From: Sphingomonas sp. Leaf357
GTDB taxonomy: Bacteria > Pseudomonadota > Alphaproteobacteria > Sphingomonadales > Sphingomonadaceae
Reading direction: 5' to 3'
DNA length: 64,000 bases
NCBI RefSeq assembly: GCF_001423845.1
Contig: NZ_LMPM01000001.1
Coordinates: forward strand, 969,493 to 1,033,492
The notes under the pieces were generated by a model. The model ran no database searches. It was not told where the DNA came from and saw only the letters and a list, made by a program, of their open reading frames with translations. Numbering within the stretch: position 1 is the stretch's first letter; each line of letters opens with the position of its first letter. Below are positions 44,601 to 53,783 of the stretch, piece by piece. A program made the translations under genes and the position numbers.

Positions 44601-45055
44601 GCCGCAGCCTTTCTTGCACTCGGGAGCGTGCCACTATCCTGTGATCCCTTTCTGGTCTTCAGTCCGAAAAAGGCTGGCCCCGACCAGCGCGTGCCGGTGA
44701 TCGCGCGGGCGACCTCGGACAGCGAGTTCCACACCGCCCCGTTCCAGCGGATCACGCCGTCCTCGCCGACCTCTACGATATGTGCCACTCCGTTCCACTC
44801 GCGGATCAGCCGCGTGCCCGGGCGCACCGCCTGGGTGACGGTCTTCGCGGTACCGAGCTGCGCAAGCCGCTGCTGGCTCACCCGCGACAGACCGCCCAGT
44901 GCCCGCGCCTGCAGCTCATAGCCCAGCGCCATCCGCAGCAGGCTGGGGCTGATCAGGGGCACCGGCGTACCCTTCAGCGCGCGCCATTCGTCGCGCAGCC
45001 GCGCCGACGACATCGTCGTCAGCGCGGTCAGCTTGTCCTCGACGCTCGTGATCAT
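44597..45055 (-). CDS. DUF2924 protein
   Basis: 152 residues. The DUF2924 pattern is RDEWRALKGTPVPLISPSLL, LGYELQARALGGLS and a C-terminal RLIREWNGVAHIVEVGEDGV followed by EVARAITGTRWSGPAFFGL. A small DNA-linked family that always rides with this recombinase; its role may be directionality or regulation (inference). Coupled at both ends. Confidence 0.88.
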
Positions 45056-45573
45056 GCCGCCACGCCCGCGATACGGTAGCAGGTCTGGTCACCGCGCCTG
45101 GACTTCTCGAGCACATGGCCTTTCTTGCGCAGGCCGGTCAGCGCCGCTCGCGTCGTGTGCGGCAGCCAGCCGGTGGCTGCGATCAGGTCAGCCAGCGTCG
45201 CGCCCTCCTCGCGGCTCAGCAGCGCCAGGACCGCGCTGGTCTTGGTCACGCGGGGCCTGTCGGGCTCGGCGGCGGAGAGGGCAGGGGCTTCGCCAGCCTC
45301 ACCGCCGCTGTCGCCGTTGGCGATACCGATCGCGGCGTTGCCGGCGTTCGTGATGTACAGGCCGTAGGCGATATCGCCATCGACATGGTGGATGGCGAGC
45401 TTGTCGTTGGTCTCGCGCTCTTCGGCCAGGCCGCGCTTCACCAGCCCGGTGATCGCCTTGGTCAGGCGGGCACCGGCACCGCTTACAGTCTCCGGGGCCG
45501 GCAGCAGACTGCCGGTGCCGCGCTGCGCGGCGGTGGACAAAAGGATGCTGTCGAGATCGGTCAGTTTGGTCAT
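45052..45573 (-). CDS. DUF3489 protein
   Basis: 173 residues. The N-terminal half (LDSILLSTAAQRGTGSLLPA, LTKAITGLVKRGLAEERET) and the C-terminal half (AVLALLSREEGATLADLIAA, TGWLPHTTRAALTGLRKKGH) look like two winged-helix units, consistent with DUF3489. It probably binds DNA and controls the module. It is first in the operon, and its leader holds copy B of the structured element. Confidence 0.88.
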   Translation of the reverse strand: MTKLTDLDSILLSTAAQRGTGSLLPAPETVSGAGARLTKAITGLVKRGLAEERETNDKLAIHHVDGDIAYGLYITNAGNAAIGIANGDSGGEAGEAPALSAAEPDRPRVTKTSAVLALLSREEGATLADLIAATGWLPHTTRAALTGLRKKGHVLEKSRRGDQTCYRIAGVAA

Positions 45574-45595
45574 GGTGGTGGTCCTTGTTCAAGGC

Positions 45596-45728
45596 GAGCG
45601 GCACGCTTGCCGCTCCCACCGTCCACAGCCCCGTCGATCTCAAATCGGCGGGCCGGGCGGCCCCGTCCCAGGCCGTGATTCAGTAGGCACACGTTTGCTC
45701 TGGTCGCAGCACAAGTCGAATGGTTTTT
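45596..45728 (-). ncRNA. Candidate structured leader RNA, copy B
   Basis: Minus strand: AAACCATTCGACTTG (45726-45712), a 36-base linker, a 5-bp hairpin (45675-45658), a hairpin of eight pairs with one mismatch (45652-45630), then CGGTGGGAGCGGC (45621-45609) entering a perfect 7-bp hairpin (45615-45596). Spacing matches copy A at 38076-38203 to within one or two bases, although the stems differ in sequence. It lies 22 bases before the DUF3489 start. Confidence 0.55.
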
Positions 45729-45764
45729 TAGCGCGATGCGCCGGGGCATGCGCCGAGCCATCGT

Positions 45765-46208
45765 CACTGTCGCGCGTCGCCTGGCCGACCTGTTCGTCGC
45801 ACGAAGGCCACCGGCGCATATACGTTCGGACAATGGCGCCGAGTTTATCGCCAATGCGGTGCAGCAATGGCTCGGCCAGATCGGCGTGAAGACGCTCTAC
45901 ATCGCACCGGGGTCACCATGGGAGAATGGCTATAAAGAGAGCTTCAACGGGTCGCTGCGCGACGAACTGTGTGGGCGGCGAGGCCTTCTACAGGCTCGCC
46001 GAGGCGAAGGTGCTGATCGAAGCGTGGCGGCGGCATTACAACACCGTCCGTCCGCACAGCAGCCTAGGCTACCGACCGCCGGCCCCGGAAACGGCCTCAC
46101 CGCCATATCTGGCCTCCGGTTCCGCTTCGCTCCACCTCCGCCCAGATATGGCGGCGGCGAGCATAATCCACTAACAATTAACCCGGCCCAATCGACGGGG
46201 GCAGGTCA
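45765..46208 (+). mobile_element. IS3-family remnant, right end with orfB fragment
   Basis: The plus strand encodes the C-terminal part of an IS3 transposase (HIRSDNGAEFIANAVQQWLG, SPWENGYKESFNGSLRDEL, then after a one-base frameshift GGEAFYRLAEAKVLIEAWRR and NTVRPHSSLGYRPP), so the catalytic DDE core is only partly left. The right terminal repeat ends GGGGGCAGGTCA at 46208. The 5' two thirds, including orfA, are missing. Confidence 0.8.
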
Positions 46209-46519
46209 ATCAGCTTATCCAACGTCAGGTCCGAGATCGCCCGGCGGAGCCGCAGGTTCTCCTTTTCCAGATCCTTCATCCGCCGCGCCTGGTCGGTCTT
46301 CAGCCCACCATATTCCTTGCGCCAGCGGTAGTACGTTTGCTCGCTGACCGCGATCCGCCGACATGCTTCGGCCGTCGATGCCCCTTGCGCCAATACGATC
46401 TCAACCTCACGCAGCTTGCCGATAATCCCTTCCGGCTTGTGCTTCTTGAATGGCATCTGTCGTCCCTTTCGTGGTCCAGACTATCATAGTCCCTGGGCCA
46501 CTCAGCGGGGGGCAGATCA
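46209..46519 (-). mobile_element. IS3-family remnant, left end with orfA fragment, inverted
   Basis: On the minus strand, orfA starts at 46456 (MPFKKHKPEGIIGKLREVEI, then a helix-turn-helix QGASTAEACRRIAVSEQTYY and a leucine-zipper-like LEKENLRLRRAISDLTLDKL) and is cut off at 46209. The frame ends in residues read from the neighbouring IS end. The left terminal repeat reads GGGGGGCAGATCA up to 46519, related to the end at 46208. Two copies of one IS type therefore abut in opposite orientation. Confidence 0.8.
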
Positions 46520-46530
46520 CTAATAGACCA

Positions 46531-46752
46531 TCAGCCGCCGGTTCGCTTTCGATTGGCCCAATGCCACGTCAATGCGGGGACTATAACAATCCCGGTCAGG
46601 AAACCGACTATGCCAAGCGTAGGCTCAGGCGGAACACGTCCTGATCCCGCAAGAAAGATAAGCAGGAACATCATCAGAACGGCCAAGAGCAGACCCCAGG
46701 CGATAATTCGACTTTTATAAGTGCCAGCGGCCATAGTTTCTGCATGCTCCAT
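46531..46752 (-). CDS. Small two-helix membrane protein
   Basis: 73 residues from ATG 46752 (MEHAETMAAGTYKSRIIAWG), or 67 from ATG 46734. Two hydrophobic helices (IIAWGLLLAVLMMFLLIFLA and LGIVGFLTGIVIVPALTW) with a short loop. Function unknown. Confidence 0.6.
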   Translation of the reverse strand: MEHAETMAAGTYKSRIIAWGLLLAVLMMFLLIFLAGSGRVPPEPTLGIVGFLTGIVIVPALTWHWANRKRTGG

Positions 46753-46829
46753 GGTTCGGGGAGAACCTGACCGACATCCATTTCTTCGCCGACCTCTCGG
46801 GAAGAACATGAGAAACAGCGCGTCCCCAA

Positions 46830-48134
46830 TCAGTTGCCGTGCGTAATATGAATGGCGACGATCTGCGAACTGCTGTCACCATTGCTGGCGATCACGCTAT
46901 AAAACCGTCCCTCACGCTTCGCCGCCTGAAACGACGACGTGCCAAGAGCGGCTCCGGAATGCCATCCAACGGCGTCGCGTACCGCGAAAAACGTAGCCGA
47001 TGTGCCTAAATCAACCGCGGGCTCGAAGCCCAATAGAGCCTTCGTCGCCTGTACCGTGCCGGAAAGCGCTTGGTCTGTTCCAACCGTGCAGACCTGACGC
47101 GCCTCTCCCGCGCTTTCACTGTCGCTAACGTTCAGCGTCAACGACCCTTCGGCATTGATTTCACCCAATTCGCCGCGACGATCGGTTTGGTGCCATCCCC
47201 GATCGCTTGCCCGCTTGCGGATCGCGGCCGTGGATGACGGGCGATCAAGACAAAGCGAACCAAATTCCCTGGCCATCAAGCCGCCTGATGCTCCAACCGA
47301 AACGCCTGCCTTCACGGGAAAGCGAGGGTCGTTTCGACAGTCGGGACGATCACCAACCTGCATTGCCTTCCAGCGAGCGCCACTATCGAGCGAAGTACGT
47401 ATGACTTGAGTTGCCCGGTATCGTGCCCCACCGCCCCCCGCATCGACAAAACAGATCGTTGCAACTCCGTCTTTCCAGTCCAGCAGCAGGGCGGACATGT
47501 GCCACTCATCATTGGGCTCGCTCAGCTGCGCCCAGCCATCTGGGAAAACTTTGAAATTTGTGAAGCCATAGTCTGTAGGTGTGTGGAGCGAGATTTTTCG
47601 CCGTGGGCCGGTCGAGTTTGGAAAGCTATTAAGATCAAGGCGACGCATGATCGCCGATGAGGTCGGCGCATCGGTGGCAGTTGATATGGGTTTGCGAATG
47701 ACACCAATGGGGGCTGGGTGAGTACAGGAATATTGGACGAGCGATGGAAGTAACCCAGTTCGTTCAATCGCCGCGAGGGTCTGAGTGGTTGAGCAAGCAA
47801 GGCCGTTGCTGTTCGCGCACAAGCGATCCTCAAGGTTAGCCCCATCCAACTTGCGGCGCTGCGCGGCAGAAATCTGCTCGACGAACGATTCCTGCTCCCA
47901 GGACAGGTCGCCAGGCGTGATCTCTCGCAAATGTCGCGACGGGCATTTCAAATCTGCATCTTGAGCAAATGCATCGAACGCTGTTCCGGCCAAGGTCTGG
48001 CTTACCGGAGAAACGACCGCGGCGAGAGCCAGAGCGAACGTCAGCATCACCGTACCCCAAATCAAGCGTTGAAACCGATGTAGAGACCGCGCTCTTGGGA
48101 AGACCAGACGGCGTCGCGACCTTAGGCCATACAA
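46830..48134 (-). CDS. Secreted or membrane-anchored hypothetical protein
   Basis: About 434 residues from the TTG at 48134, or 405 from ATG 48047. One hydrophobic segment (VMLTFALALAAVVSPVSQTL) acts as signal or anchor. The body is beta-rich with several Cys residues, including ATICFVDAGGGGARYRATQV and GWAQLSEPNDEWHMSALLLD, but has no domain I can name. It could be periplasmic. Confidence 0.6.
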   Translation of the reverse strand: MYGLRSRRRLVFPRARSLHRFQRLIWGTVMLTFALALAAVVSPVSQTLAGTAFDAFAQDADLKCPSRHLREITPGDLSWEQESFVEQISAAQRRKLDGANLEDRLCANSNGLACSTTQTLAAIERTGLLPSLVQYSCTHPAPIGVIRKPISTATDAPTSSAIMRRLDLNSFPNSTGPRRKISLHTPTDYGFTNFKVFPDGWAQLSEPNDEWHMSALLLDWKDGVATICFVDAGGGGARYRATQVIRTSLDSGARWKAMQVGDRPDCRNDPRFPVKAGVSVGASGGLMAREFGSLCLDRPSSTAAIRKRASDRGWHQTDRRGELGEINAEGSLTLNVSDSESAGEARQVCTVGTDQALSGTVQATKALLGFEPAVDLGTSATFFAVRDAVGWHSGAALGTSSFQAAKREGRFYSVIASNGDSSSQIVAIHITHGN

Positions 48135-48683
48135 AGTGACAACGTGCTGACTGCAAGATGAAATCGGGCAACCCTATGAGCGGGCCGCTTGCGTAAGGCT
48201 TGGACTAAAGCCGGCGATCTTCGCCGTGCGAGTGTCATCTGGCCGCCCCTTAGCGGTACAGCCGCCTTTGACGGCACTCTCGACGGGCGAAATAACAACA
48301 ATGATCGCCAATCAGATCATTCAAGGACGGACGCTCGGAGGGTAAAACCTAGCCAATCGCTCCGCATCCCTTCGGCCATCTTATTGCGGCCCGAAATATC
48401 GAAGATGCGGAACGGGGGGCAGAGTGAAGAGGTGGAAATGCTGCCCACAGCTCCCGTTCGCAGGCTAGGTTCGCAAGAAGACATTTACATTCCTGTTTTG
48501 CCTATTCCAGTTATCGGCCTTCGTCCGCGTCGCTCAAGCGACGACTTTCCGCGCTCTCCGGCTTTTGAGCAGCGTACCGATGATTTGCGGAGGGCTGCAT
48601 TTCCCCACCGGTACCCAGTTTGCGCGTGACCGAACCTTGCTCTCTCAATTGTGCTCGCGGAAAAGCAATGATAACCGGTTCGG
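48135..48683. other. Gene-free stretch
   Basis: About 550 bases between divergent genes. Short frames on both strands lack any recognisable domain. No repeat or RNA gene was noticed. Confidence 0.35.
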
Positions 48684-49200
48684 ATGCGTGCATTACCGCA
48701 GTCCAGGCCCATCCCCACAACCATTGGTGTCGTGTTTGGTGGGTTGTGGGCGATTCTCGGCGCTATGGCTTTCCCTTCAGGCTGGCGTCTTCCCCTGGTT
48801 ATGATGGCAGCGTTGGTGACAACGCTACTGATCGTTCGCCTCTGGCGAATAAATCAGACATCTTCGGTCACGATGCCGTCTCTATTTCGGAGGAAAGCGT
48901 ATCTATTTTCGGTCGTAGCGGAGGTCCTCGCGATCTACGTCGCGTCGGCCGTATCCACCCGGTTCGGATTCCGTGAATATTTCATCCAGATCGTCGGCAT
49001 TATCGTCGGTCTGCACTTCATCGGCCTTTGGGCTGCGACGCGCTCGAAAAGGTTCTTGGCCATCGCTGGCGGGATGTGCATTGTTTCGACGGTTTCTATA
49101 CCACTGCCGGCGATGGCTCATTTTGATCAACGTGAGGGACGTTTTCACGGGCTTCGGTAACGCAATGGTCCTTTGGCTAGGAGCTAGCCGCTCCTCGTAA
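48684..49200 (+). pseudogene. Multi-pass membrane protein with a 3' one-base frameshift
   Basis: Four to five hydrophobic segments are read (VVFGGLWAILGAMAF, PLVMMAALVTTLLIV, VVAEVLAIYVASAVS, IVGIIVGLHFIGLWA, AIAGGMCIVSTVSIP). In the first frame the protein ends at 49160 in an unlikely basic tail. A different frame supplies DVFTGFGNAMVLWLGASRSS to TAA 49200, a better last helix. Removing one G from GAGGGACG at 49134-49140 joins them. The evidence is weaker than for the other frameshifts, because the first frame is also intact. Confidence 0.5.
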
Positions 49201-50025
49201 TCCTACAACATAAGTGACGCCTGCTACCGGCCGGGTCGTGTTTGACGAACCGGCGGCCGCCATCAGATCCTGCCGGCATTCTCAACGTATGCCTTTGAAT
49301 GCTAGCTGCGTACCGGCTCCGCGATTTCAGACGACCCATGACCGTTCATACAGGGCGCGCTTTCTACGCACCAACTTCGGCCGCTCGTTCATGATCTGAT
49401 GACACCATTACGGCGCGCGTTGGGCTGGGGCGCGCTTGGCCGCCCTTCCCGACTGGAGTCGAATTTTGGGAAAGGCAGTCGATCAGTGTGGATCGGCGTC
49501 GAAACGGGACCCCACCATATCGCTTTGTAACTCTATTAAATTTGCTCGGTAACTTCGGATCTGAAAGGGTCCCGATCGGCAACGAACGGGACCCCCGCGA
49601 GATTGACCTTTTCACATTCAAAAACAACAACTTGTGTTTCGGGTAGGTGGGGTCCCATTTCGACGCCGATCCACAATCTCGATCGACGATCCGCAGTCTC
49701 CGACCTGTATGCACGCCCACGGCCACTGCGGCGCCACGACCTTCGTGCCGCCAGGTCATCATTTTGCACGACGAATCTATCTACAAGCGCCGTAATCGCA
49801 TCGAACGATGCTTCAACCGTTCATGCACTTCTGCCGCTTCGACACGTGCCGCGATCAACGCTTTATCCACGTCACTGGCCTTGTCGAGCTCGCCGCCGAC
49901 ATGATCTGGACACCCTGAGCGTCAACCCGACTCCGCGCTACGCCCAAATGGCTTGCATCATATTAGTAATATAGCATATGATATGTTTGTAAATTATAGG
50001 TCAGCCGTTTGGGATTGGAGAGCCG
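49201..50025. other. Gene-free stretch holding an inverted-repeat element
   Basis: About 825 bases without a supported gene. It contains the 30-bp inverted repeat at 49487-49675 (listed separately). The last part (49955-50000) is AT-rich and probably carries the promoter of the acyl-CoA synthetase operon. A 132-codon minus frame (49364-49762) covers the repeat and is not a credible gene. Confidence 0.4.
49487..49675. repeat. 189-bp element with 30-bp inverted terminal repeats
   Basis: The 30 bases at 49487-49516 and 49646-49675 are reverse complements with a single mismatch; both contain GGATCGGCGTCGAAA and GGGACCCCACC. Two more GGGTCCC/GGGACCC copies lie between them. No transposase is present. 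The pattern resembles the multiple terminal repeats of IS21-family elements or a MITE derived from one (inference). I see no clear target-site duplication. Confidence 0.6.
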
Positions 50026-51567
50026 GTGCAATTTTCGATGCCGATGCCCTCCCTCAGTGACGTTGCATCACAGCATAATCGTATCCGGCCGGATGAAATT
50101 GCGATCCAGTTCGATCGGCGCAATTGGACCTATGCGGCTTTGGATTCTCATGCGACCCGGATCGCTGCCACACTGGGTCGAAACGGCCTGACGCGCGGTC
50201 AGCGCTTCGGGCTGGTGGGTCGCAACAGCGATCTACATCCCATCCTGGCGATTGCCGCCGCGCGTGCCGGCCTGATTTTCGTGCCGATCAACTGGCGCCT
50301 GTCATCGGCAGAAATTGCCCTGATCGTCGCCGATGCGGGGCTTGCCATCTTATTCGTAGAGGACGGCGCACAGCTCGACACGGCGCTCTTTCAAATGGCT
50401 ACGACCCCGGCCGATGCGCTGTTCGATTCTGTATGGCTGGATGACGGCGCAGATTTCGTCGCAGTCAACGGATCGACAGCCGATACCGTGCTGCTGATCT
50501 ATACCTCGGGAACGACCGGCGTACCGAAGGGCGTGATGCTCTCGCATCGCAGTCTCTTTGCCACCAATGTCCTCCGCCTGGCGGCGGATCAGTCATGGGA
50601 TCGATGGGATGCCAGCGACGTGACGCTACTGCCGCTGCCGCTCGCACATGTCGGCGGGTTCAGCATGCTCGCTCGATCTCTGCTTACCGGCGGGCGGGCG
50701 ATCATCCAGCCAACGTTCGATCCGGGATCGGTGCTGGACGCGATCGACACGCAGGGAGTGACGAAGATCGGGCTGGTGCCGACCGCGATGAAAATGGTCA
50801 TCGATCATCCGCGCGCTCAACAGGTGGACTATTCCCGCATCCGCACCATGCTATACGGTGCCGCGCCGATCACGCCGGCCTTGCTGCGTGAAGCGATCGC
50901 GACGTTCGGCTGCGATTTCGCACAGAGCTACGGCATGAGCGAAACTGGCGCAACCTGCGTGGTGCTGCCGCCCGACGATCACGATCCCGCCGGGAATGAG
51001 CGTATGCGATCGGCGGGCAAGCCGCTGCCTGGCACGACGCTGCGTATCCTAGACCAGGATGGGAACACCTTGCCGCCGGGCGAGATCGGCGAGATCGCGA
51101 TCCACACCGCCGGCATCATGAACGGCTATTGGAACCGCCCTGACCTGACCGCCGCCGTGCTGTCCGACGACGGGTGGTATCGCACCGGTGACGCCGGCTA
51201 TCTCGATATCGACGGCTATCTGTTCATCAAGGATCGCCTCAAGGACATGATCATCACCGGCGCGGAAAACGTCTATTCCGCCGAGGTGGAGAACGTCATC
51301 GCCGCGCACCCGTCGGTGGCCGAAGTCGCGGTGATCGGCGTTCCCGATCCGCATTGGGGCGAGGCGGTGAAGGCGGTCGTCGTGCCGCGTGATGACGGGA
51401 TCGAACCCGACGCATTTATTGCTTGGGCACGCACGCGACTGGCGCATTACAAGGCGCCGCGGTCGGTGGATATCGTGGCCGCGTTACCGCGCAACGCCAG
51501 CGGCAAGATCGATAAGGTGGCGCTGCGCCAGCCCTATTGGTCGGGCAGCGATCGGAACGTCAATTGA
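50026..51567 (+). CDS. Acyl-CoA synthetase (AMP-binding)
   Basis: 513 residues. The adenylation motifs are YTSGTTGVPKG, YGMSETGA, YRTGDAG and DRLKDMIITGAENVYSAEVE, with the catalytic Lys in ASGKIDK. It forms an acyl-CoA from a carboxylic acid through an acyl-AMP. The start is GTG 50026 after GGAG. First gene of a plus-strand operon with a transporter and a hydratase, so it probably activates the imported substrate. Confidence 0.9.
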   Translation: MQFSMPMPSLSDVASQHNRIRPDEIAIQFDRRNWTYAALDSHATRIAATLGRNGLTRGQRFGLVGRNSDLHPILAIAAARAGLIFVPINWRLSSAEIALIVADAGLAILFVEDGAQLDTALFQMATTPADALFDSVWLDDGADFVAVNGSTADTVLLIYTSGTTGVPKGVMLSHRSLFATNVLRLAADQSWDRWDASDVTLLPLPLAHVGGFSMLARSLLTGGRAIIQPTFDPGSVLDAIDTQGVTKIGLVPTAMKMVIDHPRAQQVDYSRIRTMLYGAAPITPALLREAIATFGCDFAQSYGMSETGATCVVLPPDDHDPAGNERMRSAGKPLPGTTLRILDQDGNTLPPGEIGEIAIHTAGIMNGYWNRPDLTAAVLSDDGWYRTGDAGYLDIDGYLFIKDRLKDMIITGAENVYSAEVENVIAAHPSVAEVAVIGVPDPHWGEAVKAVVVPRDDGIEPDAFIAWARTRLAHYKAPRSVDIVAALPRNASGKIDKVALRQPYWSGSDRNVN

Positions 51568-52898
51568 CCCCGTCCGCAGCGGAAGGCGGCACCGATGCTG
51601 CCGGGCGCGGCTGGGCGATGACCCTGCTGGTTTCGATCTACGCTTCCAACTTCGTCGACCGGACGATCGTTAACATCCTGCAACAGCCAATCAAGATCGA
51701 CCTCCAGTTGCAGGATTGGCAATTGGGCCTGCTAGGCGGCACGAGCTTCGCGTTGTTCTACACCGTGCTTGGTCTGTACGTCGCGCGGCTGGCGGAGCGC
51801 CGCGATCGTATCCATCTGCTGACGATCTGCATTCTCGCCTGGTCGGCTTTCACCATGCTGTGCGGCGCGGTGACCAGTTTCGTACAGATCCTGCTGCTGC
51901 GTGTCGGTGTGGCGATCGGCGAGGCGGGGGCCACCCCGACCGGGCATTCGCTGGTGTCGGACTACTACCCACCCGATCGCCGCGCTGGCGCGCTGGCGAT
52001 ATTTTCCTCGGGCAACACGATCGGGCAGGTGCTGGGCGCGCTTCTCGCGGCGTTCGCGGGGCAGGCGTTGGGGTGGCGCTGGACCTTCGTCGTGGCGGGC
52101 GCGCCTGGCGTGGTGCTGGCTTTGCTCGCCATCACGACGCTGCGCGAGCCGCGCCGCGATACGCCCGTATCCCCCGAGCCGGTCGCCTCCACGCGCGATG
52201 TGGCGCGCACGCTATTCGGCAAGCCGAGCTTCCGCCATCTGACGGCGGGCACGGCCCTAACGCTGTTCGCCGCTTACGGCATCGCCAGCTTCATCGTTCC
52301 CCACCTGATGCGCAGCTATGCGCTCGACCTGCGGCAGGCCGGCATTATCGGCGGGGTGGGTGGCGGGGTAATGCTCGGGCTCGGCACGCTGGGCGGCGCG
52401 TTTCTCGCACAGCGCGCGGCGCGGCACGATCGCCGTTGGCTGATCCGCACTCCGGCGCTCTTCATTGCCGCGGCGGCTCCGCTCGGATTGATCGCGTTCG
52501 TCACGACCAATCTGTGGGTCGCGGTGCTGGCCTTCCTGGCGATGAACGGGTGCATCGGCACGTTCCAGGGGCCATTGTTCGCCACGCTGCATGCGCTGGT
52601 CGGGCCGCGATCACGCGCGACGGCCAGCGCCATCCTGCTGTCGGGGGTGACCCTGGTCGGCCTCGGGCTCGGGCCGTTGACGGTCGGCTATCTCAGCGAT
52701 GTCGCCGCCGCCGCGCAGTTCGGCAATGCTAACTATGCCGTCCTTTGCCGTGCCGGGACGGCGACCAGCCAAGCCTGCAGCGCCGCTTCGGCGGCGGGCT
52801 TGCGTCAGGCGCTGCTTGCCGCCGCCGCCATGCTCGCCTGGGCCGCGCTGCACTTCGGTCTCGCCGTGCGCAGCAGCGTCGCCGACCGCGTTGATTGA
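51564..52898 (+). CDS. MFS transporter
   Basis: About 444 residues with 12 hydrophobic segments. A Major Facilitator loop-2/3 motif (ARLAERRDRIH) and GEAGATPTGHSLVSDYYPPD are typical of sugar-phosphate/anion and aromatic-acid importers. The start TTG 51564 overlaps the stop of the synthetase (TTGA); ATG 51618 is an alternative. It probably imports the acid degraded by the cluster. Confidence 0.85.
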   Translation: MTPSAAEGGTDAAGRGWAMTLLVSIYASNFVDRTIVNILQQPIKIDLQLQDWQLGLLGGTSFALFYTVLGLYVARLAERRDRIHLLTICILAWSAFTMLCGAVTSFVQILLLRVGVAIGEAGATPTGHSLVSDYYPPDRRAGALAIFSSGNTIGQVLGALLAAFAGQALGWRWTFVVAGAPGVVLALLAITTLREPRRDTPVSPEPVASTRDVARTLFGKPSFRHLTAGTALTLFAAYGIASFIVPHLMRSYALDLRQAGIIGGVGGGVMLGLGTLGGAFLAQRAARHDRRWLIRTPALFIAAAAPLGLIAFVTTNLWVAVLAFLAMNGCIGTFQGPLFATLHALVGPRSRATASAILLSGVTLVGLGLGPLTVGYLSDVAAAAQFGNANYAVLCRAGTATSQACSAASAAGLRQALLAAAAMLAWAALHFGLAVRSSVADRVD

Positions 52899-52925
52899 CA
52901 GCTTTTCGATACGGGGAACCAGCAG

Positions 52926-53783
52926 ATGACGATCGATTATGCCGCCGCGATGGCGTTGCGCGACGAGGGGCGCCGCTTCGACTATGCGGACCGCGAGACG
53001 ATGCTCTACGCGCTCGCCGCCGGCATGGGCCGCGATCCGCTCGACGCGCGCGAACTGCGCTATGTGTTCGAGGGCGACGGCTTTTGCGCGATGCCGACGC
53101 TGGCGGTGGTGGCGGCGCGCAGCGATATCGCGCGCCGCATTCCGTTCGATCTCGCGCTGATGCTGCACGGCGAGCAGCGGCTGACGCTGCACCGACCGAT
53201 GCCGACCGCGGCCAGCCTGATCGCCGACAGCCGGATCACCGAGGTGCTCGACAAGGGCGAGGGAAAGGGCGCGCTAATCTACACCGAAACGACGGCGCGG
53301 CTGGCCGATACGGACGAGCCGTTGTTCACGATTGGCAACACGCTGTTCGCGCGTGGCGATGGCGGGTTCGGCGGACCGCGCGGCCCCGCGCCGGCCACCC
53401 ATGCCTTGCCTGATCGCGCGCCCGACCACGTCCATGTCGCCGAAACGCGGGCCGACCAGGCATTACTCTATCGCCTGACCGGCGACCGCAATCCACTTCA
53501 CGCCGATCCGGCGCTCGCGCGCCGGGCAGGGTTTGCGGTGCCGATCCTGCACGGCCTGTGCACCTATGCGATCGCCTGCCGCGCGGTGCTCGCCACGGCG
53601 TGCGAGGATGATCCCGCCCGCGTGCGCCAGTTCGACGTGCGCTTCACCGCGCCGGTCTTTCCCGGCGACCGGATCGAGACCGATGTCTGGATCGACGGCG
53701 ACATCGTTTCGTTCCGTTGCCGCGTGCCCGAGCGTGACGTGGTGGCGATCAACAACGGGCGCTGCGTGATCGTTACGCCGTAA
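52926..53783 (+). CDS. MaoC-type double-hotdog enoyl-CoA hydratase
   Basis: 285 residues. Two hotdog domains; the second carries the hydratase-2 motif YRLTGDRNPLHADPALAR followed by GFAVPILHGL, with the catalytic Asp and His. The N-terminal domain (YALAAGMGRDPLDARELRYV) lacks these residues, as in the eukaryotic MFE-2 type. It hydrates trans-2-enoyl-CoA to the (3R)-hydroxyacyl-CoA. Its end overlaps the convergent aldehyde dehydrogenase by 11 bases. Confidence 0.88.
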   Translation: MTIDYAAAMALRDEGRRFDYADRETMLYALAAGMGRDPLDARELRYVFEGDGFCAMPTLAVVAARSDIARRIPFDLALMLHGEQRLTLHRPMPTAASLIADSRITEVLDKGEGKGALIYTETTARLADTDEPLFTIGNTLFARGDGGFGGPRGPAPATHALPDRAPDHVHVAETRADQALLYRLTGDRNPLHADPALARRAGFAVPILHGLCTYAIACRAVLATACEDDPARVRQFDVRFTAPVFPGDRIETDVWIDGDIVSFRCRVPERDVVAINNGRCVIVTP

